A stretch of DNA of 64,000 bases from Streptomyces yatensis (GCF_018069625.1 NZ_CP072941.1:8556001-8620000), one strand, 5' to 3'. Positions 8,318 through 16,849 are shown, counted from the first letter of the stretch. Made by a program: numbers and translations. The notes: generated by a model not told the origin, from the letters alone.

Positions 8318-9127
8318 TCAGGCGTAGAAGCCGCTGGGGGCGAGCCGCATCGAGCGCAGCTGCTCGGCGTCGTGGCCGAAGACTACGGTGGCGTCCGACT
8401 GCTCGGCGATGCCGCGGAGCTTCTCCACCGAGCCGTACCAGGCGGTCAGATCGTTGACGATGGCGGCGGGGGTGGCCGGCGGGCCGTAGGAGTCCCCCAT
8501 ATAGACGGCGTCCGAGGTGAAGAGCATGGTCCCGGTCTCCGGCAGTTCGACCTTCATCGCCATGGTGCCGGGGGTGTGCCCGGGAGCCTCGATGAGGGTG
8601 ACGCCGGGCAGGATCTCGGTGTCGCCGCTGACGGTGTCGAAGTCACACGCCGCGTAGTCCGCCTTGAGGTGGGCACCGTTGAAGGCGCCGTCGAAGCCGA
8701 AGGCGAACTCCTTCTCCTTCTCGTGGCACACCAGCTTCGCGCCGGTGCCGGTGAACATGCCGATGTTCCCGGCGTGGTCGAAGTGCAGATGGGACAGGAC
8801 CAGGTAGTCGATGTCCTGCGGTTGGACGCCGAGCTGGCCGAGCCGCGCGTCGAGATACTCCTCGTCGCTCACCTGGTCGTAGGGGAAGTACTCCTGCAGA
8901 CCGGTCGGGGCCCAGCGGGTCTCCCAGTCGCGGGGACAGCTGGTGTCCCACAGCAGGGTTCCCCCAGGGGTCTCCACGAGCACGCAGTGGGTGGTGCAGG
9001 AGTACCACTCGGGCGGCCGCTGGTGTTCGGTGCGCGTCCGCATCGTACGGCCGGCCTTGAGCAGCAGCCACGTCAGATCGCAGCTCATCGCTCCGCAGCT
9101 CAGTACGTGGACTTTGGTGGCGGTCAT
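8318..9127 (-). CDS. Metallo-beta-lactamase-fold lactonase (N-acyl-homoserine lactonase/AttM-like)
   Basis: A 269-residue protein with the dinuclear zinc motif SHLHFDHAG (His113, His115, Asp117, His118), a later His in APGHTPGTM, a bridging Asp in FTSDAVY and a last His in FGHD. Family members hydrolyse acyl-homoserine lactones and, for AttM/BlcC, gamma-butyrolactone to 4-hydroxybutyrate. The enzyme needed to oxidise that product is encoded next in the operon, which favours a catabolic lactone role. In a Streptomyces host, breakdown of gamma-butyrolactone signals is a further possibility. ATG at 9127 is preceded by GGAGGTGAAG. Confidence 0.85.
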   Translation of the reverse strand: MTATKVHVLSCGAMSCDLTWLLLKAGRTMRTRTEHQRPPEWYSCTTHCVLVETPGGTLLWDTSCPRDWETRWAPTGLQEYFPYDQVSDEEYLDARLGQLGVQPQDIDYLVLSHLHFDHAGNIGMFTGTGAKLVCHEKEKEFAFGFDGAFNGAHLKADYAACDFDTVSGDTEILPGVTLIEAPGHTPGTMAMKVELPETGTMLFTSDAVYMGDSYGPPATPAAIVNDLTAWYGSVEKLRGIAEQSDATVVFGHDAEQLRSMRLAPSGFYA

Positions 9128-9210
9128 GGAGCTTCACCTCCGGTCGGGGAACACATGGGTCGGTCGTCGGGCAGGTCGGTAGTGGTGCGGGGCGAGGGGA
9201 GTTCCCCGAC

Positions 9211-11382
9211 TCAGCGATCGGGCTCGGCGTGCGGCTCGCGGCCCCGGGATTCCCGGACGATCAGCGCGCAGACCAGCCCGATCAGCGCCGCTCCCGCCCA
9301 GATGGAGGCGATCGGCCACGAGGCCCCGTCGGCCGCGTCGACGAGTGCGCCCGCCACCAGCGGCACGAACCCGGCCACGACACCGCCGAGCTGATAGCCG
9401 ATCGACGTACCGGTGTAGCGGACGTCCGCGGGGAACAGCTCGGCGTACAGCGCCGCGGTGGGTGCGTACATCCCCGCGTGCGCCACGGCGAGCGCGAGCA
9501 GCATGGCCAGCCAGGCGAGGCCCGTCTGCCCGGTCGCCAGCAGCCAGAAGAACGGGAAGGCGAGAACGGCAGTGAACGCGGCGGCGCCCAGGAACACGGG
9601 CCGTCGGCCCAGCTTGTCCGACAGCGCGCCGAACCAGGGCACCGTCAGCGCCTCGGCCACCGCCGCGATGAGCATCCCGGTCAGCAGCACACTCCGCGAC
9701 AGACCGAGGTGGGAGGAGCCGTAGGACAGCACGAACACCGAGACGATGTAGAAGGGGACACCGGCCGAGACATACATGCCGACGGTGAGGGCGATCGCCT
9801 TCCCGTGGTGGCGGAACGCCTCCATGGCGGGCACCTTGCGGGCCCGCCCCGCCGCCTTCACCTGGGCGAACGTCTGTGTCTCGGTGATGCGCGAGCGGAG
9901 GAACAGCCCGACCGCGATCAACACGATGCTGAGCAGGAAGGGGATGCGCCAGCCCCAGGCGAGGAGGTCGTCATCGGGCAGTGTGGAGACCACCGCGAAC
10001 ACGGTCGAGGAGAGCACCAGCCCCAGTGGCACCCCCATCTGCGGCAGGCTCCCGTAGAAGCCGCGCCGGTCCCGTGGCGAGGACTCCACGACCATGGTCA
10101 CCGCGCCGCCCCATTCGCCGCCGACGGCGAAGCCCTGGAGGAAGCGCAGCGTGACCAGCAGGATGGGCGCCCAGATGCCGATGGTCCGGTAGCCCGGCAG
10201 CAGACCGACGATGACGGTCGCCGCGCCCATCAGGAACAGCGTGAGCATGAGCGCGTTCTTGCGCCCCACGCGGTCCCCGAAGTGACCGAAGATCACTCCG
10301 CCGAGCGGACGGGCGATGAAGCCGACCGCGAAGGTGCCGAACGCGGCCAGTGTGCCGGCCGCCGGTGAGAAGTCGGGAAAGAACTCCGTGCCGAAGACCA
10401 GTGCCGCGGCGAGGCCGTAGATGTAGAAGTCGTACCACTCGATCGTGGTGCCGATCATGCCGGCCAGGGCCGTTCGGCGGATGGCGGCCGGGGGCAGCTC
10501 GGGGGACCGGCCGGCTCTGGCGTCGGCTGCTGTGTCGGTGACGGGAATATGGCTCATGCGGCTGCGCTGCTCTCGTCTGGGGGAGTCGGGGTGAACTCTC
10601 TGACCGCGTAAGAGAGTTGGCACCATGCCGCCGTCACACCGCAGGGCACTGCCCGTGACGTACGCGGCCTGGGTGCTGCACAGAAACGCGGCGACGGCGC
10701 CGAACTCGGCGGGGTCGCCGTAGCGCCCGGCCGGGATCGTGGCCTTGGACGCGGCCTCGACCTCGTCGAGCGACTGGCCGGTGCGCTGGGCGGCGGCCTC
10801 GTCGATCTGCCGGGCGCGCGGGGTGGCGATGCGCCCGGGAAGCAGGGAGTTGACGGTCACGCCGTGGGCGGCGACCTCGGCGGCGAGGGTTTTGAGGTAT
10901 CCGGCGAGCGCGGCCCGTCCGAGGTTGGACAGCGAAAGGTTCGGCAGGGGCGCCTGCACGCTCGTCGAGCTGATGCTCAGGATGCGGCCCCACCCCTTCT
11001 CGACCATGGCGGGCAGGGTGCCCCGCACCAGGATCTCCTGGGGCGTGACCAGCGTGGCGATGGCCTGCGCGACCCCGGCGGTGTCGATGGCGCGGGCCGG
11101 TCCGGGAGCGGGACCCGGCCCGTTCAGTACGAGGATGTCGAGATCGCCGACGGCCTCGCGGGCCGCCGTGAGGAGCCGCTCCGCGCCGCCGTCCGCGACC
11201 AGGTCACAGCCCACGCCGACCGCGTGGGGCAGCTCGCCCGCCACCTCCTTGGCGCGCTCACCGGAGCGGCCGGTGACCACGACGGTGGCGCCTTCCTCCG
11301 CCAGGGCCCGGGCGGTCGCCCGGCCGAGACCGGAGGTGGACGCACAGACGAGAGCGGTTTTGCCTGCCAGACCGAGTTGCAT
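9211..11382 (-). CDS. SDR oxidoreductase joined in frame to an MHS-family MFS transporter
   Basis: One uninterrupted frame of 723 residues. Residues 1 to about 255 form a short-chain dehydrogenase (ASTSGLGRATARAL; end CDGGMVPT). Its usual YxxxK is replaced by a SNLGR variant, as in a divergent SDR group. Residues from about 276 (Met at 10557, MSHIPVTD) form a complete metabolite:H+ symporter with IEWYDFYIYG and GHFGDRVGRKNALM. No stop separates them. The junction carries a TTA codon (10609-10611) inside an inverted repeat. Start: ATG 11382 behind AGAAGGTG. Either a true fusion, or the symporter starts again at 10557, where the ribosome site is weak. It is first in the operon with lactonase, transhydrogenase and FmdB-like genes, and an AGAC-N3-GTCT operator lies 20 bases upstream. 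Confidence 0.8.
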   Translation of the reverse strand: MQLGLAGKTALVCASTSGLGRATARALAEEGATVVVTGRSGERAKEVAGELPHAVGVGCDLVADGGAERLLTAAREAVGDLDILVLNGPGPAPGPARAIDTAGVAQAIATLVTPQEILVRGTLPAMVEKGWGRILSISSTSVQAPLPNLSLSNLGRAALAGYLKTLAAEVAAHGVTVNSLLPGRIATPRARQIDEAAAQRTGQSLDEVEAASKATIPAGRYGDPAEFGAVAAFLCSTQAAYVTGSALRCDGGMVPTLLRGQRVHPDSPRREQRSRMSHIPVTDTAADARAGRSPELPPAAIRRTALAGMIGTTIEWYDFYIYGLAAALVFGTEFFPDFSPAAGTLAAFGTFAVGFIARPLGGVIFGHFGDRVGRKNALMLTLFLMGAATVIVGLLPGYRTIGIWAPILLVTLRFLQGFAVGGEWGGAVTMVVESSPRDRRGFYGSLPQMGVPLGLVLSSTVFAVVSTLPDDDLLAWGWRIPFLLSIVLIAVGLFLRSRITETQTFAQVKAAGRARKVPAMEAFRHHGKAIALTVGMYVSAGVPFYIVSVFVLSYGSSHLGLSRSVLLTGMLIAAVAEALTVPWFGALSDKLGRRPVFLGAAAFTAVLAFPFFWLLATGQTGLAWLAMLLALAVAHAGMYAPTAALYAELFPADVRYTGTSIGYQLGGVVAGFVPLVAGALVDAADGASWPIASIWAGAALIGLVCALIVRESRGREPHAEPDR
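10594..10618. promoter_or_regulatory. Inverted repeat at the SDR/MFS junction
   Basis: AACTCTCT and AGAGAGTT form perfect 8-bp arms around a 9-base loop, between the last SDR residues and the first symporter Met. The repeat contains the in-frame TTA codon. It could be a degenerate terminator between once-separate genes, an RNA structure affecting translation, or an operator. There is no U-tract to make it a clear terminator. Confidence 0.5.
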
Positions 11383-11402
11383 GGCACCTTCTTGTGTCTG
11401 AA

Positions 11403-11423
11403 ATATAAGACGCTGTCTAATAT
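11403..11423. promoter_or_regulatory. IclR-regulon palindrome, site A
   Basis: An AGACGCTGTCT core with ATATA/TAATAT flanks is a near-perfect 21-bp palindrome, immediately upstream of the SDR-MFS start on the minus strand. The same core (AGAC-N3-GTCT) recurs at 11503, 14530, 14639 and 19206. A repressor or activator of this island must bind here. The IclR protein encoded at 19244 is the best candidate because a copy also precedes its own gene. Confidence 0.7.
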
Positions 11424-11502
11424 GCAAACCAGATGGTGCCCACGTGTGCGGCGCACGTCAAGGCTTGACGCCCGCCGAAACCGCGAGCAAGACTCCGATT
11501 TC

Positions 11503-11517
11503 TCAGACAGCGTCTGA
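11503..11517. promoter_or_regulatory. IclR-regulon palindrome, site B
   Basis: TCAGAC-AGC-GTCTGA (perfect 6-bp arms, 3-base centre) is followed by TAT. It lies 49 bases before the FMN oxidase start and about 90 bases from site A, so the two divergent transcripts each have their own site. Confidence 0.7.
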
Positions 11518-11565
11518 TATCTCGTCGTTCGTGGAACGGCCTTCGACACCCGCATATCGAGAGGC

Positions 11566-12894
11566 ATGACAGTGACCGGCACCCAGCCCCAAGCGGCATC
11601 CGCAGCCCCCGAGCGGCCTCGTGTGGCGCGGCAGCGACCCCGGTGGACCGAGCTCCGGGAGGTTCTGCAACTGCGCCGGCCGACCCTCAACCCGGTCGAG
11701 CGGCGGCTCGGGGCCGCACTGACCATCCGCGATCTCCGCGCGGTGGCGGTGCGCACCACTCCGCGTGCGGTGTTCGACTACGTCGACGGCGCGGCCGACG
11801 CGGAGCTGACCGCGCGGCGCAACAGGGCGGCCTTCGCGGCGGTCGAACTCGTGCCGGAGTACCTGTCGCCGGTCGACCATCCGGACTTGTCCACGCGGCT
11901 GTTCGGCCGGGAGATCGCGATGCCGCTGATCTTCGCGCCGACCGGCTACACCCGGATGATGCACCACGAGGGTGAGGCGGCGGTCGCGCGCGTGGCCGCC
12001 CGCCACGGCCTGCCCTACACCCTGTCCACCGTGGGCACCTCGACTGTCGAGGACGTGGCCGCGGCGGCGCCCGGCGGCGAACACTGGTTCCAGCTCTACC
12101 TGACCCGCAACGAGCGCCTCAACACCGAGCTTCTCGACCGCGCGCTCGCGGCCGGGTTCACCACCGTGGTCCTCACCGTCGACACACCGGTGGCGGGCCG
12201 GCACCCCAAGGACATGCGCAACGGCCTCACGATCCCGCCCTCGCTCACCCTGCGGACACTCTTCGGGATGGCCCGCTACCCGTCCTGGGCGCTGAACAAG
12301 CTGACCACGGCCCCGATCACCTTCGCGTCGCTGAGCGGCATGAGCGGTGTGGGTGGCGTGAGCGGTGTGGATGGCGTGAGCGGCGTGGGTGGCCTGGCCG
12401 GCGACACGATCGACGCCGTACGGGTCGCCGACGTCGTCTTCGAACCGACGCTGAGCTACGAGCACCTGGCGTGGCTGCGCGCCCACTGGCCGCACCGGTT
12501 GCTGGTCAAGGGGATCCTCAGCCCGCGGGACGCACGCCGGGTCGTCGAGGCGGGCGCGGACGGTGTCATCGTGTCCAACCACGGCGGGCGGCAGCTCGAC
12601 CGCACGCCGGCCACCCTCACGGTGCTGCCCGAAATACGCGAGGAACTCGGCCCCGACGCCACGGTGATCCTGGACAGCGGTGTCACCCACGGTCAGGACA
12701 TCCTCGCCGCACGGGCGCTCGGGGCCGACGCGGTCATGATCGGCCGTGCCTATCTGTACGGCCTGATGGCAGGTGGCGAGCGGGGCGTGGAGCGTGCCGT
12801 CACGATCCTGCGCGAGGAGTACGCCCGCAGCCTGCAACTGCTCGGTCTGAACGCGAGTGAAGCCATCGCGCGGCATCACCTCCGCAGGCCTTGA
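11566..12894 (+). CDS. FMN-dependent alpha-hydroxyacid oxidase/L-lactate dehydrogenase family
   Basis: A 442-residue TIM-barrel flavoenzyme. Family positions include FAPTGYTRM near 123-131, Lys315 in LVKGIL, the catalytic base His339 in VSNHGGRQLD, and FMN-phosphate loops near LDSGVTHGQD and ADAVMIGRAYLYG. It oxidises an L-2-hydroxyacid to the 2-oxoacid. The lid loop (about 257-278) holds an unusual repeated SGV(G/D)GV sequence encoded by 18-base DNA repeats at about 12335-12395, probably a local expansion. It is divergent from the SDR-MFS operon and has its own AGAC-N3-GTCT site, so it belongs to the same regulon. Lactate, glycolate, mandelate or another hydroxyacid cannot be distinguished. 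Confidence 0.88.
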   Translation: MTVTGTQPQAASAAPERPRVARQRPRWTELREVLQLRRPTLNPVERRLGAALTIRDLRAVAVRTTPRAVFDYVDGAADAELTARRNRAAFAAVELVPEYLSPVDHPDLSTRLFGREIAMPLIFAPTGYTRMMHHEGEAAVARVAARHGLPYTLSTVGTSTVEDVAAAAPGGEHWFQLYLTRNERLNTELLDRALAAGFTTVVLTVDTPVAGRHPKDMRNGLTIPPSLTLRTLFGMARYPSWALNKLTTAPITFASLSGMSGVGGVSGVDGVSGVGGLAGDTIDAVRVADVVFEPTLSYEHLAWLRAHWPHRLLVKGILSPRDARRVVEAGADGVIVSNHGGRQLDRTPATLTVLPEIREELGPDATVILDSGVTHGQDILAARALGADAVMIGRAYLYGLMAGGERGVERAVTILREEYARSLQLLGLNASEAIARHHLRRP

Positions 12895-12962
12895 GCGGCC
12901 GCATGCGCACATGCCGTGAGCGGCCGTATGCGTCGAGCGGTCCGGGGGCAGCGGCCAGGGGA

Positions 12963-12998
12963 CGGGAAAGGGCCCGCCGGGGGGAGCGGCCTTTCCCG
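12963..12998. terminator. Hairpin between convergent genes
   Basis: CGGGAAAGG and CCTTTCCCG (perfect 9-bp arms, 18-base loop) lie between the oxidase stop and the stop of the opposite-strand aldehyde dehydrogenase, so it could serve both. No T-run follows, as is usual in Streptomyces. Confidence 0.55.
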
Positions 12999-13063
12999 GG
13001 CCTACGGTCCCTTTCCGCTTCCCGCGCGCACGGCCCCTTTCGCGCGTGCGCCGCGGCCCGGCG

Positions 13064-14500
13064 TCAGGAGGCCCGCTGGGGAATCCCCAGGGGGTTCGCG
13101 TCGCGCAGGGCGGCCGGCAGCAGATGCTGTGGCAGGCCCTGATAGGCGACCGGCCGCAGGAACCGGGAGATGGCCTCGGTCCCCACCGAGGTCGTACCCG
13201 GCGCGGTGGTGGCCGGGTAGGGGCCGCCGTGCTGCTGGGCATAGGTGACCGATACGCCCGTGGGCCACTGGTTCCAGAGCACACGTCCGGCCTTGGCGGC
13301 CAGGAGCCTGATCAGCTCCGCTGCGATGGCATCGTCGTCCTCGCCCTGGATGGACGCGGTCAGCTGTCCGTCGATGACCTTCGCCACCTCGAGCAGTTCG
13401 CTCTCCTCCGCGTACTCCACGACCAGCGCGGCCGGTCCGAACACCTCCCGGACGAGCGCCTCGGGGTCACCGAGCAGTTCCGCCGAGGTCGTGCACAGCA
13501 CCGTCGGCGACGGATCGGGGGCGGCGTGGTCGCCACTCACCACGACGCGCACCCCGGCCGTGTCGCGCAACTCCCGTACCGCACTGGCGTAGGAGGTCCG
13601 GATGCGATCGTTGAGCAACGTCAACGCGTTGCCCGGAACCGCGCCGGGAAGCCGGTCCACCAGCCCGGCCGAGGCCGGGACCAGCAGGATGCCGGGCTTG
13701 GTGCAGAACTGTCCGGCGCCGAGGGTGAACGAGCCGACGAACTCCGAGACGATCTCGGGCCCGCGCCGCTCGGCGGCGGCCTCCGTCACGAACACCGGGT
13801 TGACGCTGCCGAGTTCACCGAAGAACGGTATGGGCTCCGGACGGCCCGTGGCGAGGTCGAAGAGCGCCCGGCCCGCCTCGATCGATCCGGTGAACGCGCC
13901 CGCCTTCACCCGCGGGTCCACGATGGCGGCCCGGCCGGCCTCCGTACCGAAGACCACGTCGAAGAGTCCCTCGGGTGCGCCCGCGGACCGCAGCGCGTGG
14001 TGCACCACCTCCGCCGTGGCGGCCGAGAGCCCGGGGTGGCCGGAGTGCGCCTTGACCACGACCGGGCAGCCCGCCGCGAGCGCCGAGGCGGTGTCCCCGC
14101 CCGCCACGCTGAACGCGAACGGGAAGTTGCTCGCGGCGAAGACGACCACGGGGCCGAGCGGTTCGAGCACCCGGCGCAGATCGGGCCGCGGGCCCATCGG
14201 CCACGCGGGGTCGGCGCGGTCGATCGTGGCCCCGAGATACTCCCCCCGCGTCACCACTTCGGCGAACAGCCGCAGCTGGAACACCGTGCGGACCATTTCG
14301 TTCTGCAGCCGGGTCTGCCCCAGGGACGTCTCCTCGTCCGCGATCGCCACGAGCTTCGGCGCGGCCTCTTCGAGCGCGGAGGCGATGGCTTCGAGGTACG
14401 GGGCACGGCCGGCCGGCTGGAGGCGGTTCCACTGCTCGAACGCGCCTGCGGCGGCGTCGAGTTTATGCGCCAGGACCTGCGCGTTCGTCGCATCGGTCAT
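13064..14500 (-). CDS. Aldehyde dehydrogenase, 2-oxoglutarate-semialdehyde (2,5-dioxovalerate) type
   Basis: A 478-residue NAD(P)-dependent dehydrogenase with Glu229 (FFGELGSVNP) and nucleophile Cys266 (GAGQFCTKPG). The sequence around AASNFPFAFSVAGGDTASAL, together with the HSGHP segment, is characteristic of ketoglutarate-semialdehyde dehydrogenases from sugar-acid pathways. These feed 2-oxoglutarate to the TCA cycle. Succinic semialdehyde or a related semialdehyde is an alternative, which would complete the lactone route suggested by the neighbours. Start: ATG 14500 with GGGAGCG upstream. An AGAC-N3-GTCT palindrome lies 30 bases upstream, putting it in the IclR regulon. Confidence 0.87.
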   Translation of the reverse strand: MTDATNAQVLAHKLDAAAGAFEQWNRLQPAGRAPYLEAIASALEEAAPKLVAIADEETSLGQTRLQNEMVRTVFQLRLFAEVVTRGEYLGATIDRADPAWPMGPRPDLRRVLEPLGPVVVFAASNFPFAFSVAGGDTASALAAGCPVVVKAHSGHPGLSAATAEVVHHALRSAGAPEGLFDVVFGTEAGRAAIVDPRVKAGAFTGSIEAGRALFDLATGRPEPIPFFGELGSVNPVFVTEAAAERRGPEIVSEFVGSFTLGAGQFCTKPGILLVPASAGLVDRLPGAVPGNALTLLNDRIRTSYASAVRELRDTAGVRVVVSGDHAAPDPSPTVLCTTSAELLGDPEALVREVFGPAALVVEYAEESELLEVAKVIDGQLTASIQGEDDDAIAAELIRLLAAKAGRVLWNQWPTGVSVTYAQQHGGPYPATTAPGTTSVGTEAISRFLRPVAYQGLPQHLLPAALRDANPLGIPQRAS

Positions 14501-14529
14501 CAAGCACGCTCCCTCAGTCGTCCTAAATA

Positions 14530-14544
14530 TGAGACGTAGTCTCA
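14530..14544. promoter_or_regulatory. IclR-regulon palindrome, site C
   Basis: TGAGAC-GTA-GTCTCA is a perfect palindrome with ATAT on its left, upstream of the aldehyde dehydrogenase start on the minus strand. It shares the AGAC-N3-GTCT core with the other sites of the island. Confidence 0.68.
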
Positions 14545-14638
14545 ATCTCAAGACACGGTTGCATGCGTCGGCACCCTCGTCAACGTGCTTGACGGCGGCT
14601 GAGAGCGGCTCACATACTCAACCCCGCACGACAACCTG

Positions 14639-14653
14639 TTAGACAACGTCTGA
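14639..14653. promoter_or_regulatory. IclR-regulon palindrome, site D
   Basis: TTAGAC-AAC-GTCTGA followed by AATTT lies 42 bases before the Zn alcohol dehydrogenase start on the plus strand. It is paired with site C in the same divergent intergenic region. Confidence 0.68.
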
Positions 14654-14695
14654 AATTTCGTACCCGGTGATCCGTACACAGTGAGGCGTGGCTCA

Positions 14696-15805
14696 ATGAA
14701 GGCAGCAGTACTGCACCGGCCCGGTGCGCCGTTGACCGTCGAGGACGTCGACCTCGACGCCCCCGGACCGGGCGAGGTCACCCTCCGCGTGCTCGCCGCC
14801 GGTGTGTGCCACAGCGATCTGCACTACATGAACGGCGATCTCAACGTCCGCCTGCCCGCGGTGCTCGGGCACGAGGGGACCGGCATCGTGGAGCGGGTGG
14901 GGGAGGGGGTGACCCGGGTCCGCCCCGGCGACACCGTCATCACCTTGTGGCGTCCGCGGTGCGGCGACTGCGAGTTCTGCACGACCGGCCGCCCCGCCCT
15001 GTGTGCGCTCGGCCGGGTGCAGGCGGCCTCCAACGGCCTGCTCGACGGGACGCAGCGGCTGAATCTGAACGGCGAGAAGGTCCACCACCTCATGGGGGTC
15101 TCCTGCTTCGCCGAGCAGTGCGTCGTCTCGGAGCGGTCGGTCCTCACGATCGACCCGGACATCCCGCCGGAGATCGCGGCGATCGCCGGATGCGCCGTGG
15201 TGACCGGGGCCGGCGCGGCGCTGAACGTCATGAAGGACGCCACCGGAGAGGGTGTCGTGGTCATCGGAGCCGGTGGCGTCGGGCTCAGCGCGGTGATGGG
15301 ACTGCGCCTCGTCGGCGCCGATCCGATCGTCGCGGTCGACACGGTGGACGCCAAGCTGGAGAAGGCGCTCGAACTGGGTGCCACGCACGCGGTCAACGCC
15401 CGTACGCATCGCCTCGCCGACGAACTCACCAGGATCTCGCCGAAACCGATGGCCTGGTCGCTGGACGCGGTCGGCACGCCCCAGACGCTCGCGCAGGCGG
15501 TCGAGGTCGTGGGCACCGGCGGGACCGCCGTCGCCGTTGGCCTCGGCAAGGTGGGCGCCACCGCGGCCGTACCCATCAACCCCCTGGTGCAGCAGGAGAA
15601 GCGGCTGATCGGCAGTCTCTACGGCTCGGCCAACACACCGGTCGACATCCCCAAACTCGTCGAACTGTTCAAGACCGGCCGCCTGCCGCTCGACAAGCTG
15701 CTCGGGGAACAATACGAACTGTCGGCGATCAACGAGGCGTACGCCGCGCTGTCGCAGGGCGCCACCGGCCGTGCTGTGATCATCCCTGGTCACCAGCGCT
15801 CGTAG
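14696..15805 (+). CDS. Zinc-dependent alcohol dehydrogenase
   Basis: A 369-residue medium-chain dehydrogenase. Catalytic zinc ligands lie in GVCHSDLH, GHEGTG and a later Cys (AGCAVVTGAG). Four structural-zinc cysteines are present in CGDCEFCTTGRPALC. The Rossmann motif is GAGGVGLSAVMG. Zn-ADHs of this subgroup oxidise primary alcohols with NAD or, in actinobacteria, an artificial or mycofactocin-type acceptor; the acceptor here is not determined. ATG 14696 is preferred to GTG 14681 because GAGG sits nine bases before it. It is first in an operon with the hydratase 54 bases downstream and is controlled by site D. Confidence 0.88.
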   Translation: MKAAVLHRPGAPLTVEDVDLDAPGPGEVTLRVLAAGVCHSDLHYMNGDLNVRLPAVLGHEGTGIVERVGEGVTRVRPGDTVITLWRPRCGDCEFCTTGRPALCALGRVQAASNGLLDGTQRLNLNGEKVHHLMGVSCFAEQCVVSERSVLTIDPDIPPEIAAIAGCAVVTGAGAALNVMKDATGEGVVVIGAGGVGLSAVMGLRLVGADPIVAVDTVDAKLEKALELGATHAVNARTHRLADELTRISPKPMAWSLDAVGTPQTLAQAVEVVGTGGTAVAVGLGKVGATAAVPINPLVQQEKRLIGSLYGSANTPVDIPKLVELFKTGRLPLDKLLGEQYELSAINEAYAALSQGATGRAVIIPGHQRS

Positions 15806-15859
15806 GGCTTTTGGGCTTGTTGGGCTCGTTGGGCTCGCAGGGCTCGTAGGGAGAGACGG

Positions 15860-16666
15860 ATGAGGAAGAACCTGACCGCGGAGCTGGGCCGACGGCTGTG
15901 GCTGGCGGGCAACGCGGCCACGGCGGACGACGCCGCTGCGGTCGATGCCGCCGCAGTCGACGCCGCCGCGGCCGATCAGCTCGATGACCTCGAAACGGCC
16001 TATGCCGTCGAGAGCGTGACCCGCGATCTGGCGATCGCCGCCGGTGGTCGGGTGGTCGGCTACAAGGTCGGCCTCACGGCGCAGCCCGTGCGGGACACCT
16101 TCGGCGCCACCGAGCCCGCCGCCGGCCACCTGCTCGCCCACCGGCTGCTGGAGGACGGCGAACCCCTCGCCACGGCCGGGCTGTTCACCCCCATGGCAGA
16201 GGTGGAGATCGCGTTCATCCTGGGCGAGGCGCTGCCCGACCCGCAGGTGACCGCGCAGGACGTCCGCAACGCCACCGCCGCGGTCGCACCGGCCTTCGAG
16301 ATCGTCGACAGCAGGTGGCGCGGCGGCCCGCGGACGCTCCCCATGCTCGTGGCCGACAACACCAACGCGGCCCGCGCGCTGCTGGGGTCCCCGGTGGCAC
16401 CACCGGCCGGGGCGGACCTGGCGAAGATCACCTCCACGCTGTCGATCGGCTCCCGGACGGTGCCGGGAAGCGCGGCCGCCGTCATGGGCGACCCCGCCGA
16501 GGCGGTCGCGTGGCTGGCCCGCCACCTGCTGCGCGGCGGACGGCGGTTGGAAGCCGGGGACATCGTCCTGAGCGGCACCCTGTGCGCCCCGACGCCCATC
16601 AGCGCCGGGGACCGGCTGATCGCCGACCTGGGCGAGCTGGGGCGGATCGCCCTCGACGTCAACTGA
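15860..16666 (+). CDS. 2-keto-4-pentenoate hydratase/2-oxohepta-3-ene-1,7-dioate hydratase family
   Basis: A 268-residue FAH-superfamily protein with GYKVGLT, metal ligands in MAEVEIAFIL and the following Glu in APAFEIVDSR, and the C-terminal LSGTLCAP loop. The family hydrates 2-oxo-4-enoates formed in aromatic meta-cleavage, giving 4-hydroxy-2-oxoacids. The N-terminal region contains an unusual Ala/Val/Asp repeat (ADDAAAVDAAAVDAAAADQ) from a 15-base DNA repeat at about 15925-15975, not part of the fold. No aldolase or ring-cleavage dioxygenase is adjacent, so it may act on an oxoenoate from a non-aromatic route. Confidence 0.85.
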   Translation: MRKNLTAELGRRLWLAGNAATADDAAAVDAAAVDAAAADQLDDLETAYAVESVTRDLAIAAGGRVVGYKVGLTAQPVRDTFGATEPAAGHLLAHRLLEDGEPLATAGLFTPMAEVEIAFILGEALPDPQVTAQDVRNATAAVAPAFEIVDSRWRGGPRTLPMLVADNTNAARALLGSPVAPPAGADLAKITSTLSIGSRTVPGSAAAVMGDPAEAVAWLARHLLRGGRRLEAGDIVLSGTLCAPTPISAGDRLIADLGELGRIALDVN

Positions 16667-16849
16667 CGAGGGCCGCTTGGGCGGATGGCCGGTGTGCCCA
16701 GGCCGGTCGGCTCCGGGCCCGCCTGCGGCGGGCTGTTCCCCTCCCCGCCCCTTCCCGAAACCGGGACTCCGCCCCGGACCCCGAAGCCCCTGGCAGCGGG
16801 CAGAGGCGGCCAGGCTGCTCGCCTCCCCGCCTCGTCCCGCGGCATCGAT

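Noticed and set aside
6509..9394. 961-codon open frame on the plus strand
   Set aside because: Antisense to FmdB, transhydrogenase and lactonase genes, which all have intact motifs; no protein-like composition.
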